A DNA stretch of 59,879 nt from a virus: the IMG/VR virus record IMGVR_UViG_3300034198_020932, positions 1 through 59,879 of that record; one strand, written 5' to 3'. The number at the start of each line of letters is the position of its first letter. Within the stretch, counting starts at the first letter, position 1. The notes beneath the pieces were generated by a model. It was not told where the DNA came from. It did no database searches and worked only from the letters and a program-made list of their open reading frames with translations. This document shows positions 33,989-42,987 of this stretch, one piece after another. Both the position numbers and the translations under genes were made by a program.

Positions 33989-35992
33989 TTAGTTATTTCC
34001 ATATTGACGTTGGTAGTACAACAACAATAAACTATCGTCCACTGTACCCGGTGTTGGGTCTGCTGTAAACTTAGCGCTACCGAGCCCTTTCATTCCATAA
34101 CCGGTTAGGAATCGATCTCTGAAATTACTATACGAATCTTTTTTAGATCCAAGTTTTCCCCAAATTGACTCTAGTTTGTCCGGTGTAGTTTCAGAGCCAG
34201 TCAATTCATCCCAAGCTTTATTATTCTGCTCACCGAAAGTATCGGCTTGAGAGGAAGTCCTAAGAGCGCCAGCTGTTAATTTAGTTTGGCCATGGTTCAA
34301 CATTCTTTCAATCGCAGTTTTGTCCCTAGGTTTTCCTTGTTTTAATGTAACTGTGAACGATACACCGGTTGGAAAATCGTCAGGGCCAAGTTCATCGTCC
34401 CATGTCATTTTAACGTCGGTGCATAATAGATCACCCATCACAAAAATTGGATTCATGGGATTTCCAACAACTACATGCCATTCTCCAACTGGTCTATCGG
34501 ATAGAGCAGATTTAATTGAAATTAGTTCAGGGATTGCATTTCCTAATAGATCAGGTCTCATTAATCCAGCCTGTAAAACTTTTTGTCCAACCCCAAGCGG
34601 GTCTGAAACGATTTTACTTCCTGCGAGTTTTGCTGCGCCTACTAGATTTGCCCATATTGTACCGAACTCGGCTGAATTATTACCTGCGTGGGTTGAACCC
34701 CAACTTGTTAAGATATTACCAATTGCTTCGGTCGTCGTTGGGTCAAATTTTACTCCGACTTTAGGGAAGTACCTTGCAAGTTGGCCAAGAAATTGTGCAT
34801 CTTGATACGTCAAGTTCATGAAATTCGAAATAATCTCAAGTGCAGCAATTTTTGGGCTCATTCCATTAAATGATCTAAATGAGTATTGAAATTTTAATGA
34901 AATTGGATTACTATCAAACGTGTTTTGAACTCCTCTTTGGCGCATAGATGACTTGGTTATCACATTAACTGGCCCGTATATTCTATTCCAGTAAGGTCCG
35001 CTTGTTTGATCGTATAAGTTCTTTTGGAACTTTTGAATCTTTTCTTCGTACCCTGACGCCTGTTGCATTTGAGCATCGGTGCCGACTGTTCCGACGTATG
35101 CGGCCGTGATCGCTGCTGCAATCTGCTCTCCACCGGCTCCAATCTTTTTGACTAAGCCTAGCAATTCATTGAGAGTTATTTCATTACCTTCGATTGTTTG
35201 ACCAGTTGCTCCATCTACCGCATTAATTGTTGCCCATGGGATATCCCAACTAAAAACACCCAAACTATTTAGCGTGTTTGCAGTGTCTCCTCCGAACCAT
35301 GTAACTGCTTGAGCAACCGGTATTGCATTTCGACGGTCTCCACCTAATCTTAGAGAATCTCCGATTGGGAATGGATACCTGCGTAAAGTTATTAATCGAT
35401 TATTTGGAATTTTTCCGTAGTATTTACAATACATGAAGTCAGTATGTGAATACGGTTGAAAGCCTATAGGGGTTGCAGCAGAAACCTCTGCTCCCCATTT
35501 AATTAATCTGTTTGCCGTTGGATTAGACAATACTGGGGCCGATATATCATTGAAACTTTTAGCCGCTTTGTTCAGCGAAGCATCCGAGTTCTCATAGAAT
35601 TTAATTCTAGCTTCAATTTCTTTTACTAGCTCTTCCTTACCACCCAGATTTGCAGCTCTTTTTGCTTTGTTCAATGATGCTACTCTAAGTAAATTGTTTG
35701 CTTTAGAAGAAGTTGCGTAGTCTTCATCGGTCTTCAAATGGCTTGAGAATCCAATGAAATGTCCCTCGGCTCGATACGATGAACCTGCATTCAACGGGGC
35801 ATATTGAAACACCGTGAACTTGTTCATTATTGAACTTACATTGTGCTGTAAAAAACCCTGATCGTTTGGCCCAAGTAACCTATCGCTAATCTCAAATGGA
35901 GTCAACGTGTTATACTGTGCAAGCTTATCCATGTAATTGACACCTGCGAAAGCTTCTGATACTAATAATGAATTTATTGGTTCTGCTGGCAT
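33989..35992 (-). CDS. Large tail/baseplate structural protein
   Basis: A 667-aa protein with a late promoter motif just upstream, first gene of the baseplate operon. The segment EWHVVVGNPMNPIFVMGDLL, then VKMTWDDELGPDDFPTGVSF and TLKQGKPRDKTAIERM (about 500-570), is a tube-like domain I have seen in baseplate proteins of distant T4-like phages. The N-terminal half is helical. The exact T4 counterpart is not clear. A 6-nt gap separates it from the gp53-like gene. Confidence 0.5.
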   Translation of the reverse strand: MPAEPINSLLVSEAFAGVNYMDKLAQYNTLTPFEISDRLLGPNDQGFLQHNVSSIMNKFTVFQYAPLNAGSSYRAEGHFIGFSSHLKTDEDYATSSKANNLLRVASLNKAKRAANLGGKEELVKEIEARIKFYENSDASLNKAAKSFNDISAPVLSNPTANRLIKWGAEVSAATPIGFQPYSHTDFMYCKYYGKIPNNRLITLRRYPFPIGDSLRLGGDRRNAIPVAQAVTWFGGDTANTLNSLGVFSWDIPWATINAVDGATGQTIEGNEITLNELLGLVKKIGAGGEQIAAAITAAYVGTVGTDAQMQQASGYEEKIQKFQKNLYDQTSGPYWNRIYGPVNVITKSSMRQRGVQNTFDSNPISLKFQYSFRSFNGMSPKIAALEIISNFMNLTYQDAQFLGQLARYFPKVGVKFDPTTTEAIGNILTSWGSTHAGNNSAEFGTIWANLVGAAKLAGSKIVSDPLGVGQKVLQAGLMRPDLLGNAIPELISIKSALSDRPVGEWHVVVGNPMNPIFVMGDLLCTDVKMTWDDELGPDDFPTGVSFTVTLKQGKPRDKTAIERMLNHGQTKLTAGALRTSSQADTFGEQNNKAWDELTGSETTPDKLESIWGKLGSKKDSYSNFRDRFLTGYGMKGLGSAKFTADPTPGTVDDSLLLLYYQRQYGNN

Positions 35993-36012
35993 TAAATACG
36001 AATCATTTTAGT

Positions 36013-36021
36013 TTATTTATC
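36013..36021 (-). promoter_or_regulatory. T4-type late promoter motif, baseplate operon
   Basis: The reverse strand reads CGATAAATAAAC 20 nt upstream of the large baseplate gene and directly after a terminator. Confidence 0.55.
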
Positions 36022-36029
36022 GCAGAAAA

Positions 36030-36056
36030 TAAAAAAGGAAGACTTGAGGTCTTCCG
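36030..36056 (-). terminator. Terminator after the small tagged-protein operon
   Basis: GGAAGACCTC and GTCTTCC form a strong stem (36037-36055), followed on the reverse strand by six T. It ends the leftward unit whose last gene stops at 36081. Confidence 0.85.
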
Positions 36057-36080
36057 GTAGCAAGTATCTTGGTGGTATGA

Positions 36081-36635
36081 TTACCCCCATTCTCCAATTG
36101 TGAATTCGTAACTGAACTTGCTAGAGTCAAATGATTCATGCATATTGACCTCAATTGAGGTTGGTTCAATTGGAAACGGCTGTCGTGCATCGTCCCATTC
36201 AAATCTATCCCCAATATTATCATCAATTATTTCAAAGTAGGTAGTCACAGTATCATCGTTAGATTCATCCCAGGTCTCAACTTCAAGAGTCATTGTGATC
36301 TTTTTAGGAATGAAGAGCATGTTATCAATACCAGATTCATCCCACATCAATATTATATCATACTCAAGCTTAGCATTTCGGGCAGAAACATATTCAATTT
36401 CTGAGGTACTTGCAAAGCCCATTGACCTAAGTTCGCTATCTTCTTCTGGAGATATTCCAAGATTATCATTTTCCATTACTTTTGGATGGTCGTATATGCT
36501 AACTTTACCGCTTTCAAATGCCTTTGTTAGAATTTCAGGTTTTCTGTATGAATACTGAGCCCATTTAAGCTGCTCAGGGCCCTTATTAGATTCTTCTATT
36601 AGATAAGATTTAAACGACTCGAGTGCCTTTGCCAT
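36081..36635 (-). CDS. Tagged protein (SFKSYLIEE), unknown function
   Basis: A 184-aa acidic protein with N-terminus MAKALESFKSYLIEES, the F-x-x-[FYW]-h-x-E tag. The remainder is mixed alpha/beta with no recognised domain (KVMENDNLGISPEEDSELR, ITMTLEVETWDES). It ends the leftward unit and overlaps the previous gene by TAATG. A packaged head protein is the leading idea, from the tag only. Confidence 0.55.
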   Translation of the reverse strand: MAKALESFKSYLIEESNKGPEQLKWAQYSYRKPEILTKAFESGKVSIYDHPKVMENDNLGISPEEDSELRSMGFASTSEIEYVSARNAKLEYDIILMWDESGIDNMLFIPKKITMTLEVETWDESNDDTVTTYFEIIDDNIGDRFEWDDARQPFPIEPTSIEVNMHESFDSSKFSYEFTIGEWG

Positions 36636-36979
36636 TACTTCTTTGGATTTTCTCTTTTTATTAGATCAGCAAAAGACATTGCATATCTTTCGTTAATTCT
36701 CTTTTTGCTAGATCTGCTCGTTTTTTCAGCTGCCGCTTTTCTGCTCTTGACCAATTCAATATTGTCTAAATAAAGACCAGGGACAACTGCAATTCTTTCG
36801 CCATTGTAATCAATCGGTTCATCCAGTTCAACTTCAAATCGGTCAACGTCAGGCTCGTAGCTATTTTGGTAAATCTCAGAAATGGTACCGGTTGTACCGT
36901 CAACCATTTCAATGACGCCATTTTGTAGCTCTTCCGCGTCCGCCTTAATCATAATTCTGTCTCCGATTGAGAATTTCAT
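36635..36979 (-). CDS. Small SH3/KOW-like protein with C-terminal SFADLIKRE motif
   Basis: A 114-aa protein. Residues 1-75 look like a KOW/SH3-type barrel (MKFSIGDRIMIKA, GTTGTISEIY, RFEVELDEP). The basic C-terminal tail ends SFADLIKRENPKK, a version of the tag that elsewhere lies at the N-terminus. It overlaps its neighbours by ATGA and TAATG, so it is tightly coupled to them. Function unknown. Confidence 0.5.
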   Translation of the reverse strand: MKFSIGDRIMIKADAEELQNGVIEMVDGTTGTISEIYQNSYEPDVDRFEVELDEPIDYNGERIAVVPGLYLDNIELVKSRKAAAEKTSRSSKKRINERYAMSFADLIKRENPKK

Positions 36980-37245
36980 ACTGGTTCCTTTTTAATTTTT
37001 AAAGTTAGTGTACCGCTTCCCTTGATTAGCCTATGCCATTCATGTCTGGGAATCAATATATTATTATTTAACGAGACCGGTAGTGCATTATCTAATTGGA
37101 TCATCCAGTCCGTATCATTTTCTGAAATTATCTCTCTTGTCTCATCATCACGATGCCACTTTAATTCTATTGGATCAATATTTTGAGAAAATTCTCTGAC
37201 TAGGAATCCGTTCTCTTCCTTGATATTTACGTAAGGCTTTTCCAT
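36976..37245 (-). CDS. Small cupin-like phage protein
   Basis: An 89-aa protein. I placed the start at the ATG one base after the preceding stop (TAATATGG), rather than at an ATG 90 nt up that would overlap the previous gene. The sequence IELKWHRDDETREI, then WMIQLDN and HEWHRLIKGSGTLTLKI, looks like a small double-stranded beta-helix, with His and Glu in positions that could bind a metal. Similar short phage proteins exist but I know no function. Confidence 0.5.
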   Translation of the reverse strand: MEKPYVNIKEENGFLVREFSQNIDPIELKWHRDDETREIISENDTDWMIQLDNALPVSLNNNILIPRHEWHRLIKGSGTLTLKIKKEPV

Positions 37246-37246
37246 A

Positions 37247-38209
37247 TTACCAAAAACCTGGATAAGTTTTACCGCCCCATAGATGAGCGTATCGATTAAT
37301 TCTGCATGCCCAGTAGCCGGCCTTTGTTCTGTCATTTTTTAGGTGACATTGGTGTCTTGCTGCGAAACTTTTACGGGCTTTAGGATTACTTACTTTTGCA
37401 GTTAATCCGCCGTGTACATCGCCAAACGCAATCTTTTTAACTCTTTTTGTTTTTGGATTGATAACGTAAACGTAGTACTTCTTTGTTCCGCCTCTCATAG
37501 GTTTACCGATCTCGACCTTCTTGCCGTTGTATTCGGCTTCAAATAAGAAGTCTAATGGAACAATCTCTCCTCGATACTCGCCGAATCTTCCAAGATCAGT
37601 CTCTTCAAATAGAATCTGGTCGATTCCAGTAAGTTCAATCTCTCCTCGATCGTATGCCGTTCTAGCTTCAGCCAGGAGTTCAAAATGAGCTTGACTTGCT
37701 GGACGATACACTGACTCTGCTATTGAGAGACCTTCATTGATATGATACAGTAGACTTTCGGACATTGGGTCAAGATCCGGATTTGGAATTTTGTTCCACG
37801 ATCTTTCAGCATTAACTCCTCTTCCTCTAGCTAGTTTAATCTCATGGGCTACTTGTTTTAGATACACTAAGGCTTCTTCATAGTCTCCACTACTCATTAA
37901 CTCATCAATTTCTTCAGCCTCTTCTTTATCTAATTTTGCCATGTAAACGACTGCATGCCTTTGAGCATTGAATTGACATCTCATTGCCATCATGCCTACT
38001 GTGTGATTAAATTCTTTTGTAACCGAATCACTATCTTCCTTTGAAATGATTCCCATATCAAGTAGTTCAGTAGCAGCTTCCATTTCAACATCACTAGGAG
38101 CCTTCATGAATGACTCTAGGCCTTTACAATCGGCAATACCGTAGTACCATTCAGCTTGTGAATTTCTGAATGATTCATTGAATTGGCCAAATGTTTTTAA
38201 GGTCTTCAT
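37247..38209 (-). CDS. Tagged protein with DUF5872-like C-terminus
   Basis: A 320-aa protein. The N-terminus MKTLKTFGQFNESF carries the tag. The middle is helical. The C-terminal 80 residues (KKYYVYVINPKTKRVKKIAF, KARKSFAARHQCHLKNDRTK, YWACRINRY) match the basic, Cys-containing domain I know as DUF5872 from phages and large viruses. That domain is small and positively charged, so DNA contact is possible. A likely virion-associated protein; role unknown. Confidence 0.6.
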   Translation of the reverse strand: MKTLKTFGQFNESFRNSQAEWYYGIADCKGLESFMKAPSDVEMEAATELLDMGIISKEDSDSVTKEFNHTVGMMAMRCQFNAQRHAVVYMAKLDKEEAEEIDELMSSGDYEEALVYLKQVAHEIKLARGRGVNAERSWNKIPNPDLDPMSESLLYHINEGLSIAESVYRPASQAHFELLAEARTAYDRGEIELTGIDQILFEETDLGRFGEYRGEIVPLDFLFEAEYNGKKVEIGKPMRGGTKKYYVYVINPKTKRVKKIAFGDVHGGLTAKVSNPKARKSFAARHQCHLKNDRTKAGYWACRINRYAHLWGGKTYPGFW

Positions 38210-38229
38210 TTATTACTTACTGTTTTTAT

Positions 38230-39129
38230 TTAAAGTTCCCAAGCAGGATTCTTAATAATTAATTTACCGTTTTCAACTCTAGGTAATTCACCTAAATCTT
38301 GATAATCCGCATAAGCAATATCATTAGGATAAAACTTCTGACCATTAAAGACCAAATAATTTTCGCCAGTTTCTTCTCGGCCTGTGTGACTATGTCCTTG
38401 ACCTTTCAATTGAGTTCGAGCGGCGTCACCAATTGACGGTTTGCCAAAAATACTATTCCAAAAACTTTCTTGAATTGGCGCCTTCATGTTTTGTTTTACT
38501 AGTGTTCCGCCACATTCGCAAGAGTCTCCCTCTTTAATTAATTTAGCTTCGTATGAAATTCCGCATTCATTACAAGTATAGCTTCCCTCGGCCATGTAAT
38601 CTGCATTGCCTGGGTTGTCCATGAATTTTCCTTTATGCACTGATCTCTCTTTACCGAATTCGTCTTCATGTTTATCTTTAGGGCCGAAGTTCTTTAGCTT
38701 AGCTAAGTTCTCTGCTCTAGCCTTAGGATTATAATCACCCATATCGCCTTTTACGTTCGTATGAGGGGCTGAAGTAATATCTCTGTCGTGAATACCTTCT
38801 TCAACTTCCTCAGTCATTTCACCGATTAAAAAGTTAGCAACTTCTTCGATATCGTCCTTTGAGGTAGCAATGTGATCTACTGCCCAACTGTGTCCATTCT
38901 TTAAAATTTGATCAACTTTTAACGGATCCATTTTCAACATGATTTGAGTCAATCTATGGATTGTTTCCAAGTTTCCAAAGAACATGTAGTTCTCAGTTTC
39001 ATGGTGATCATCATGATCGATTTTAGCGGCTGGGTGTTGCTGCATATCAGCGTTTGGTGCCTGGTGAGGCATCATTTCTTGATCGTCATGATCATTAAAG
39101 AAACTTTCGAATGTTTTAACAATTCTCAT
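38230..39129 (-). CDS. Tagged protein with zinc-ribbon motif
   Basis: A 299-aa protein with N-terminus MRIVKTFESFFNDHDDQ (tag-like, ending in Asp rather than Glu). A His/Asp-rich stretch follows, then a helical segment (KVDQILKNGHSWAVDHIATS). A zinc ribbon, CNEC-x13-CEC (about 190-210), lies in its centre, followed by a C-terminal YLVFNGQKFYPNDIAY domain. Its role is unknown. It belongs to the same leftward unit as the other tagged proteins. Confidence 0.55.
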   Translation of the reverse strand: MRIVKTFESFFNDHDDQEMMPHQAPNADMQQHPAAKIDHDDHHETENYMFFGNLETIHRLTQIMLKMDPLKVDQILKNGHSWAVDHIATSKDDIEEVANFLIGEMTEEVEEGIHDRDITSAPHTNVKGDMGDYNPKARAENLAKLKNFGPKDKHEDEFGKERSVHKGKFMDNPGNADYMAEGSYTCNECGISYEAKLIKEGDSCECGGTLVKQNMKAPIQESFWNSIFGKPSIGDAARTQLKGQGHSHTGREETGENYLVFNGQKFYPNDIAYADYQDLGELPRVENGKLIIKNPAWEL

Positions 39130-39133
39130 TTTA

Positions 39134-40687
39134 TTATCTGTTATTTTGTTCTTTTATAAAATCTGCGAATCCCAACACTAGTGGAGATTTCTTCTTTTTC
39201 TTTTTGGTATTTCCGCCTAGCGAAACGAATTTGTCTCCTGATCCTAATGTTGTTTGAGTAGGTGGAGTGATTGGACCCATTGAACCAATTGATCCTGGTA
39301 CCTGTGGAGTAACACCAGGCGCTTCGCCATCCTCGGTTACTGCTTTCGGTTTAGGTTCATCAACTACTGACGTATCTAAAATAAAGAGTCTAGTGAAAGC
39401 ATCCGCTTTCATTTCTCCTTCTCTGCCCTTGACCGCTTTACCAACCGCCTTAGCTGTAGTATTTAAGGTTTTTGCGTATAGAGTATGTAGATGTTTACCG
39501 GTCTTAGCGAAAGCTTGACCAGCTGCAGTATTTCCAGTAGTATCCTCTCCAAATACAAGACCCATTAAGGCTTGAGAGGCTTTTCTAAACTTCATTACCT
39601 TTGTATCATCGGCTATTTGCTTGCCAGTAACCGGAAGAGCAGTCCTTTCATATAAAGGTAATTTCTTATTGAAATCGTAATGGATTCCTTTGTATTTCTG
39701 GGTTTCAAATTCTTTGCTCTTTGCTCTCTCGATGAGACTCTTTTGAATTCCGTCCACCATTCGAACTAAATATTCCTTGGCCTCGTCGGATACGTCTGGG
39801 AATCCGTTGATACTCACCTTTAGTGCGTTTGCTTCTCTAATAATATCAGCTTCGGCTGTCCAATTTGTGTATTGGAACTGAAAGATTCTTCTAATGATTG
39901 AGGCGGTGTTCTTATTAATGATTATTCCGCTCTTTAAGTCAGCTGAAGTGCCGGCTCCTAACTTGGCATCTATTTTTTGCTCGTATTCAGAATCGGCTGC
40001 TTTGATTCCAGCAGTAAGTTCATCAGACATGTCGTCCGTGATTACCTCAGCAACGTGAATTGCATCAAATACTTCGCTAGCTGCTTCTTTTTGAGCTTCC
40101 TCAGTCTCTGCCTGTTCAAATTTAGTGTATGCTTGTGTTGCTTTAACCGCAGGTAGTTTAATCTTTAATGAAAACGCGTCAGCTAGATCTTCCTGCACCT
40201 TTTTAATCTTTTCGTATACTTCTCCGCTAAAATCAGTAGTTCCCTTGCTTTCTAACTTAGAGTATATTTTTTCAAGAACGTGAATTCTTGAAACGAATGA
40301 AAGAATTTTGGTGCTTATCTCTTCGATCTCAACTTCATTGATTTCTTTCTTAGATAGAGCCTCTTCTAGATTTTTACGGAACTCTGCAACTCGTTCAGTT
40401 AGGTACTTGAAATAGCTGTCTAAAACAGTCTTCATTCTTGGATTACCAAAGTACTTTTCAAACGCAGGATCTTCCAGTTTCGCATTCAGATCATCCTCGC
40501 CCATTGCAAAAAAGGCATCTAATAATCTATTTAGCATTTCATTGGTGTCCTCAGTCTGCTTACCGTCTTCGCTGCCTGACTTCTTGTCCTTGTCCACCAG
40601 GTTATCAAGCTGACCTCCGATCTGAATGATGTCTGCTTCTAGTATCAGGCTCTGAATCGCCTGTAGTCTTTTTACTTTTAAAAACAT
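39134..40687 (-). CDS. Large helical protein with C-terminal GFADFIKE motif
   Basis: A 517-aa, mostly helical protein of unknown function. The first 400 residues are amphipathic helices (ESKGTTDFSGEVYEKIKKV, VRMVDGIQKSLIERAKS), then a Pro/Gly/Thr-rich linker, a lysine run and a terminal LVLGFADFIKEQNNR. The tag motif therefore lies at the C-terminus here. I chose the ATG two bases after the upstream stop (TAATATG); an in-frame ATG 12 nt earlier is also possible. It is probably part of the packaged set. Confidence 0.55.
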   Translation of the reverse strand: MFLKVKRLQAIQSLILEADIIQIGGQLDNLVDKDKKSGSEDGKQTEDTNEMLNRLLDAFFAMGEDDLNAKLEDPAFEKYFGNPRMKTVLDSYFKYLTERVAEFRKNLEEALSKKEINEVEIEEISTKILSFVSRIHVLEKIYSKLESKGTTDFSGEVYEKIKKVQEDLADAFSLKIKLPAVKATQAYTKFEQAETEEAQKEAASEVFDAIHVAEVITDDMSDELTAGIKAADSEYEQKIDAKLGAGTSADLKSGIIINKNTASIIRRIFQFQYTNWTAEADIIREANALKVSINGFPDVSDEAKEYLVRMVDGIQKSLIERAKSKEFETQKYKGIHYDFNKKLPLYERTALPVTGKQIADDTKVMKFRKASQALMGLVFGEDTTGNTAAGQAFAKTGKHLHTLYAKTLNTTAKAVGKAVKGREGEMKADAFTRLFILDTSVVDEPKPKAVTEDGEAPGVTPQVPGSIGSMGPITPPTQTTLGSGDKFVSLGGNTKKKKKKSPLVLGFADFIKEQNNR

Positions 40688-40688
40688 A

Positions 40689-41144
40689 TTAGGCTTCAAA
40701 TTGTAGTAAGTATTTAGTCTTATTAACCGAATCTAAAATTTCATCAGTTAGATTGTAAAGTTCAGAATCTTTATCCCTGTCGAATAGCTCGCAGAAAGTT
40801 CCTCTAAGAGCAGTCTCAACCATTCCAAAGAATTCATTAACTGCCATTTCATAATCACAAACTTCAATTGCAGCCTCTCCGAATTTCAATTCATCCTTTC
40901 CGTATTTACCGGCAATCGCTTCAACGATAGTGTCCATTTGATCAATGAAACCTTCATAGAACTCTCCATAATGACGATGTTCTCTATCATAACGAGTTTG
41001 CCAGTGAATTATTTTAGCCTGGTCAGCTATTTGCATTAGGGACAACATAAAATATGCTATTGATACATTTTGAGATCCTTCAACCTCTTCTAATTCTTCT
41101 AGTCCAAACATTAGTTTTTGTGTGTTTTTTGTGACTTTTGCCAT
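40689..41144 (-). CDS. Ferritin/Dps-like protein (DUF5856-type)
   Basis: A 151-aa, four-helix protein. AKIIHWQTRYDREHRHYGEFYEGFIDQMDTIVE matches the Dps/ferritin-like pattern H-W-x-T..H..x..FYE.x.D..D..xE, where His, Asp and Glu bind iron. A second helix pair follows. This fits the phage family I know as DUF5856. Dps-like proteins protect DNA against oxidative damage, but here iron binding is only suggested by residues. It is followed closely by the large helical protein (TAATATG) and overlaps the 60-aa gene upstream. Confidence 0.6.
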   Translation of the reverse strand: MAKVTKNTQKLMFGLEELEEVEGSQNVSIAYFMLSLMQIADQAKIIHWQTRYDREHRHYGEFYEGFIDQMDTIVEAIAGKYGKDELKFGEAAIEVCDYEMAVNEFFGMVETALRGTFCELFDRDKDSELYNLTDEILDSVNKTKYLLQFEA

Positions 41145-41293
41145 TTAGAAAATGGAGTTACCCAGAAATCTCGATTCACGTTCTTTTTCAAGTAATCGTA
41201 AACATCATTTCCAGTAGGGTGCTGTAACACAGCGTTCTGTAAAGGTTCTTTGCCCTTACGGTAATTGTCCAAATTTTTAAAGGTCTTTTCCAT
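41111..41293 (-). CDS. Small basic protein, first gene of the tagged-protein unit
   Basis: A 60-aa basic protein (MEKTFKNLDNYRKGKEP) with no recognised domain. It overlaps the Dps-like gene by 34 nt. A late promoter motif lies only 5 nt before its ATG. The start TFKNLDNY faintly resembles the tag without the Glu. It could be a leader ORF for the unit. Confidence 0.45.
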   Translation of the reverse strand: MEKTFKNLDNYRKGKEPLQNAVLQHPTGNDVYDYLKKNVNRDFWVTPFSKWQKSQKTHKN

Positions 41294-41298
41294 CTAGG

Positions 41299-41307
41299 TT
41301 ATTTATT
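41299..41307 (-). promoter_or_regulatory. T4-type late promoter motif, tagged-protein unit
   Basis: The reverse strand reads TAATAAATAACC, 5 nt before the ATG at 41293. A transcript from it would start at or near the start codon. Confidence 0.45.
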
Positions 41308-41396
41308 AAACTCCACCATCATTCTTTCGAGGGAGCTGGTTAAAACTTTATTGGCTGGGTCGATATAATTAATAAACACAAAAACTGTAATTACTA

Positions 41397-42968
41397 ATGA
41401 AGTTTGAAGAATTAACAAAAGATCAAGTATTACTAATTTCTGAAATTTACTGGAACAAAGAGCTAAGCTGGGACGACCGAATGAAACAACTTAGTGAATA
41501 TCTAGATAAATCAGAAAGAACCGTTCAAAAATGGTTAGCTAAACTTGGAATAACCGAGAGTTCTGTTCAAGAATCTCCACAATTAATAAAGGCCAGGGAA
41601 CGTAAGTTCGATAAGAAAAAGAAGAAATTTCTAATTACCTGGGCCCAAAATGATACCCCGGTTCACGAGGCATTTGTTTCTAACCTAGAAGCCTATGCCA
41701 ATGAAATTAATGCAGACATTCATGTGATTGCCGGTCGATACAAAAATCCAACATCCGTATTTGCTGACAAGAACTACGAAACCTGGTCAGATCGCATTCT
41801 AGATTATCTAGATGCAAATCGCCATGAACTTCACAAGCACATGTGGATCATGTCAGACGTAAAAATTCAGCCTACTGCAGTTGACCCAATGACTGGTTTA
41901 CAGGGCATGAGCGGAATTAATTCTTGCGTATTCGGCTCTCCGAAAGTTCACATGGAAACTATTCCAGTGCTTGAAGGTAATTTACCAAAAATGATGCTTA
42001 CGACCGGTGCCTGTACAGTTAAGAACTACACAGACTCCAAGTCCGGTAAAAAAGGCGAGTTCCACCACACTCTTGGTTTTGCGATAGTTGAAATTAAAAA
42101 TTCAGAAGTTTTCTTTGTTCGTCAAGTAACCGCGACTGAGGATGGAAACTTCTTTGATCTTAATTATAGAGTTGAGTACGATGATGATTCGTCAGAGAGC
42201 ACAGTTTCTAAAAATTCAGAAATCTCAGCAGCAATCCTTGGAGATCTTCACTACGGTCAACATGACGAGAGAGTGATTGATAAAACTCTAAAGATGTTCA
42301 AGGTTTTAAAACCTGATCATGTGGTTCTGCATGATGTGTTTGACGGACTTTCAATAAATCATCATGAGAGCAAAGATCCTTTCATTCAATATCAGAGAGA
42401 GATTGACGGTTCCAATCGTTTAGGTTGGGAAATAGATGCAATGCTTTCAGGCTTAGAAGATTTCGTAGAATACGATGTTACGATAGTTAGAAGCAATCAC
42501 GATGATTTCTTGGATAGATGGCTCAAGAGCACCGATTGGAGAAAGGCAACCACTCTAAAGAATTCTCTTGAGTACATGGAGTTCAGTACTCTTTTATTAA
42601 AAGGTCTTGCACCAAACGGAATCATTCCATACTTAATTAAACAAAAATTTCCAAAATTTAGAACGCTAGGCCGCAGCGATAGCTTTGTAGTTAATGGCTG
42701 GGAGCTTGGTCAACATGGTGATGTAGGATCAAACGGTTCACGTGGGTCGCTTTTACAATTCAGGAAGTTAAATACTAAAGTAGTAGTTGGCCATTACCAT
42801 TCACCGGGTAGAAAGGACGGAGCATTAGCAGTCGGAACTTCAACCCTATTAAGAGTCAACTATAACGTAGGCCCTAGTGGTTGGTTACAGTCGCACGTAA
42901 TCATTCATAAGGATGGAAAAGCGCAACACATAAATTTCATTAAGGGCGAGTTTACGACCTTATTTTAA
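41397..42968 (+). CDS. Metallophosphoesterase with N-terminal HTH, T5 A1-like
   Basis: A 523-aa protein. Residues 1-55 look like a helix-turn-helix (DKSERTVQKWLAKLGI). The C-terminal half (from about 275) is a calcineurin-like phosphoesterase with every metal motif: GDLHYGQHD, HDVFDGLSINHHE, RSNHDDFLDRW, GQHGD and GHYHSPG. The HDVFDGxSINHHE and SNHDDFLDRW strings are those I recall from the A1 protein of phage T5, which is needed for host DNA breakdown and second-step DNA transfer. A nuclease acting on host DNA is thus the best guess. It is the first gene of the rightward unit. Confidence 0.65.
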   Translation: MKFEELTKDQVLLISEIYWNKELSWDDRMKQLSEYLDKSERTVQKWLAKLGITESSVQESPQLIKARERKFDKKKKKFLITWAQNDTPVHEAFVSNLEAYANEINADIHVIAGRYKNPTSVFADKNYETWSDRILDYLDANRHELHKHMWIMSDVKIQPTAVDPMTGLQGMSGINSCVFGSPKVHMETIPVLEGNLPKMMLTTGACTVKNYTDSKSGKKGEFHHTLGFAIVEIKNSEVFFVRQVTATEDGNFFDLNYRVEYDDDSSESTVSKNSEISAAILGDLHYGQHDERVIDKTLKMFKVLKPDHVVLHDVFDGLSINHHESKDPFIQYQREIDGSNRLGWEIDAMLSGLEDFVEYDVTIVRSNHDDFLDRWLKSTDWRKATTLKNSLEYMEFSTLLLKGLAPNGIIPYLIKQKFPKFRTLGRSDSFVVNGWELGQHGDVGSNGSRGSLLQFRKLNTKVVVGHYHSPGRKDGALAVGTSTLLRVNYNVGPSGWLQSHVIIHKDGKAQHINFIKGEFTTLF

Positions 42969-42987
42969 ATAAAATAACCAGTACCAA

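Noticed and set aside
34320-34805. 161-aa rightward ORF inside the large baseplate gene
   Set aside because: Antisense shadow with no start signal and no domain.
37246-37335. Longer start for the cupin-like gene (ATG at 37335)
   Set aside because: It would overlap the conserved end of the DUF5872-like gene by 89 nt; the ATG at 37245 directly after that stop fits the TAATATG pattern seen elsewhere.
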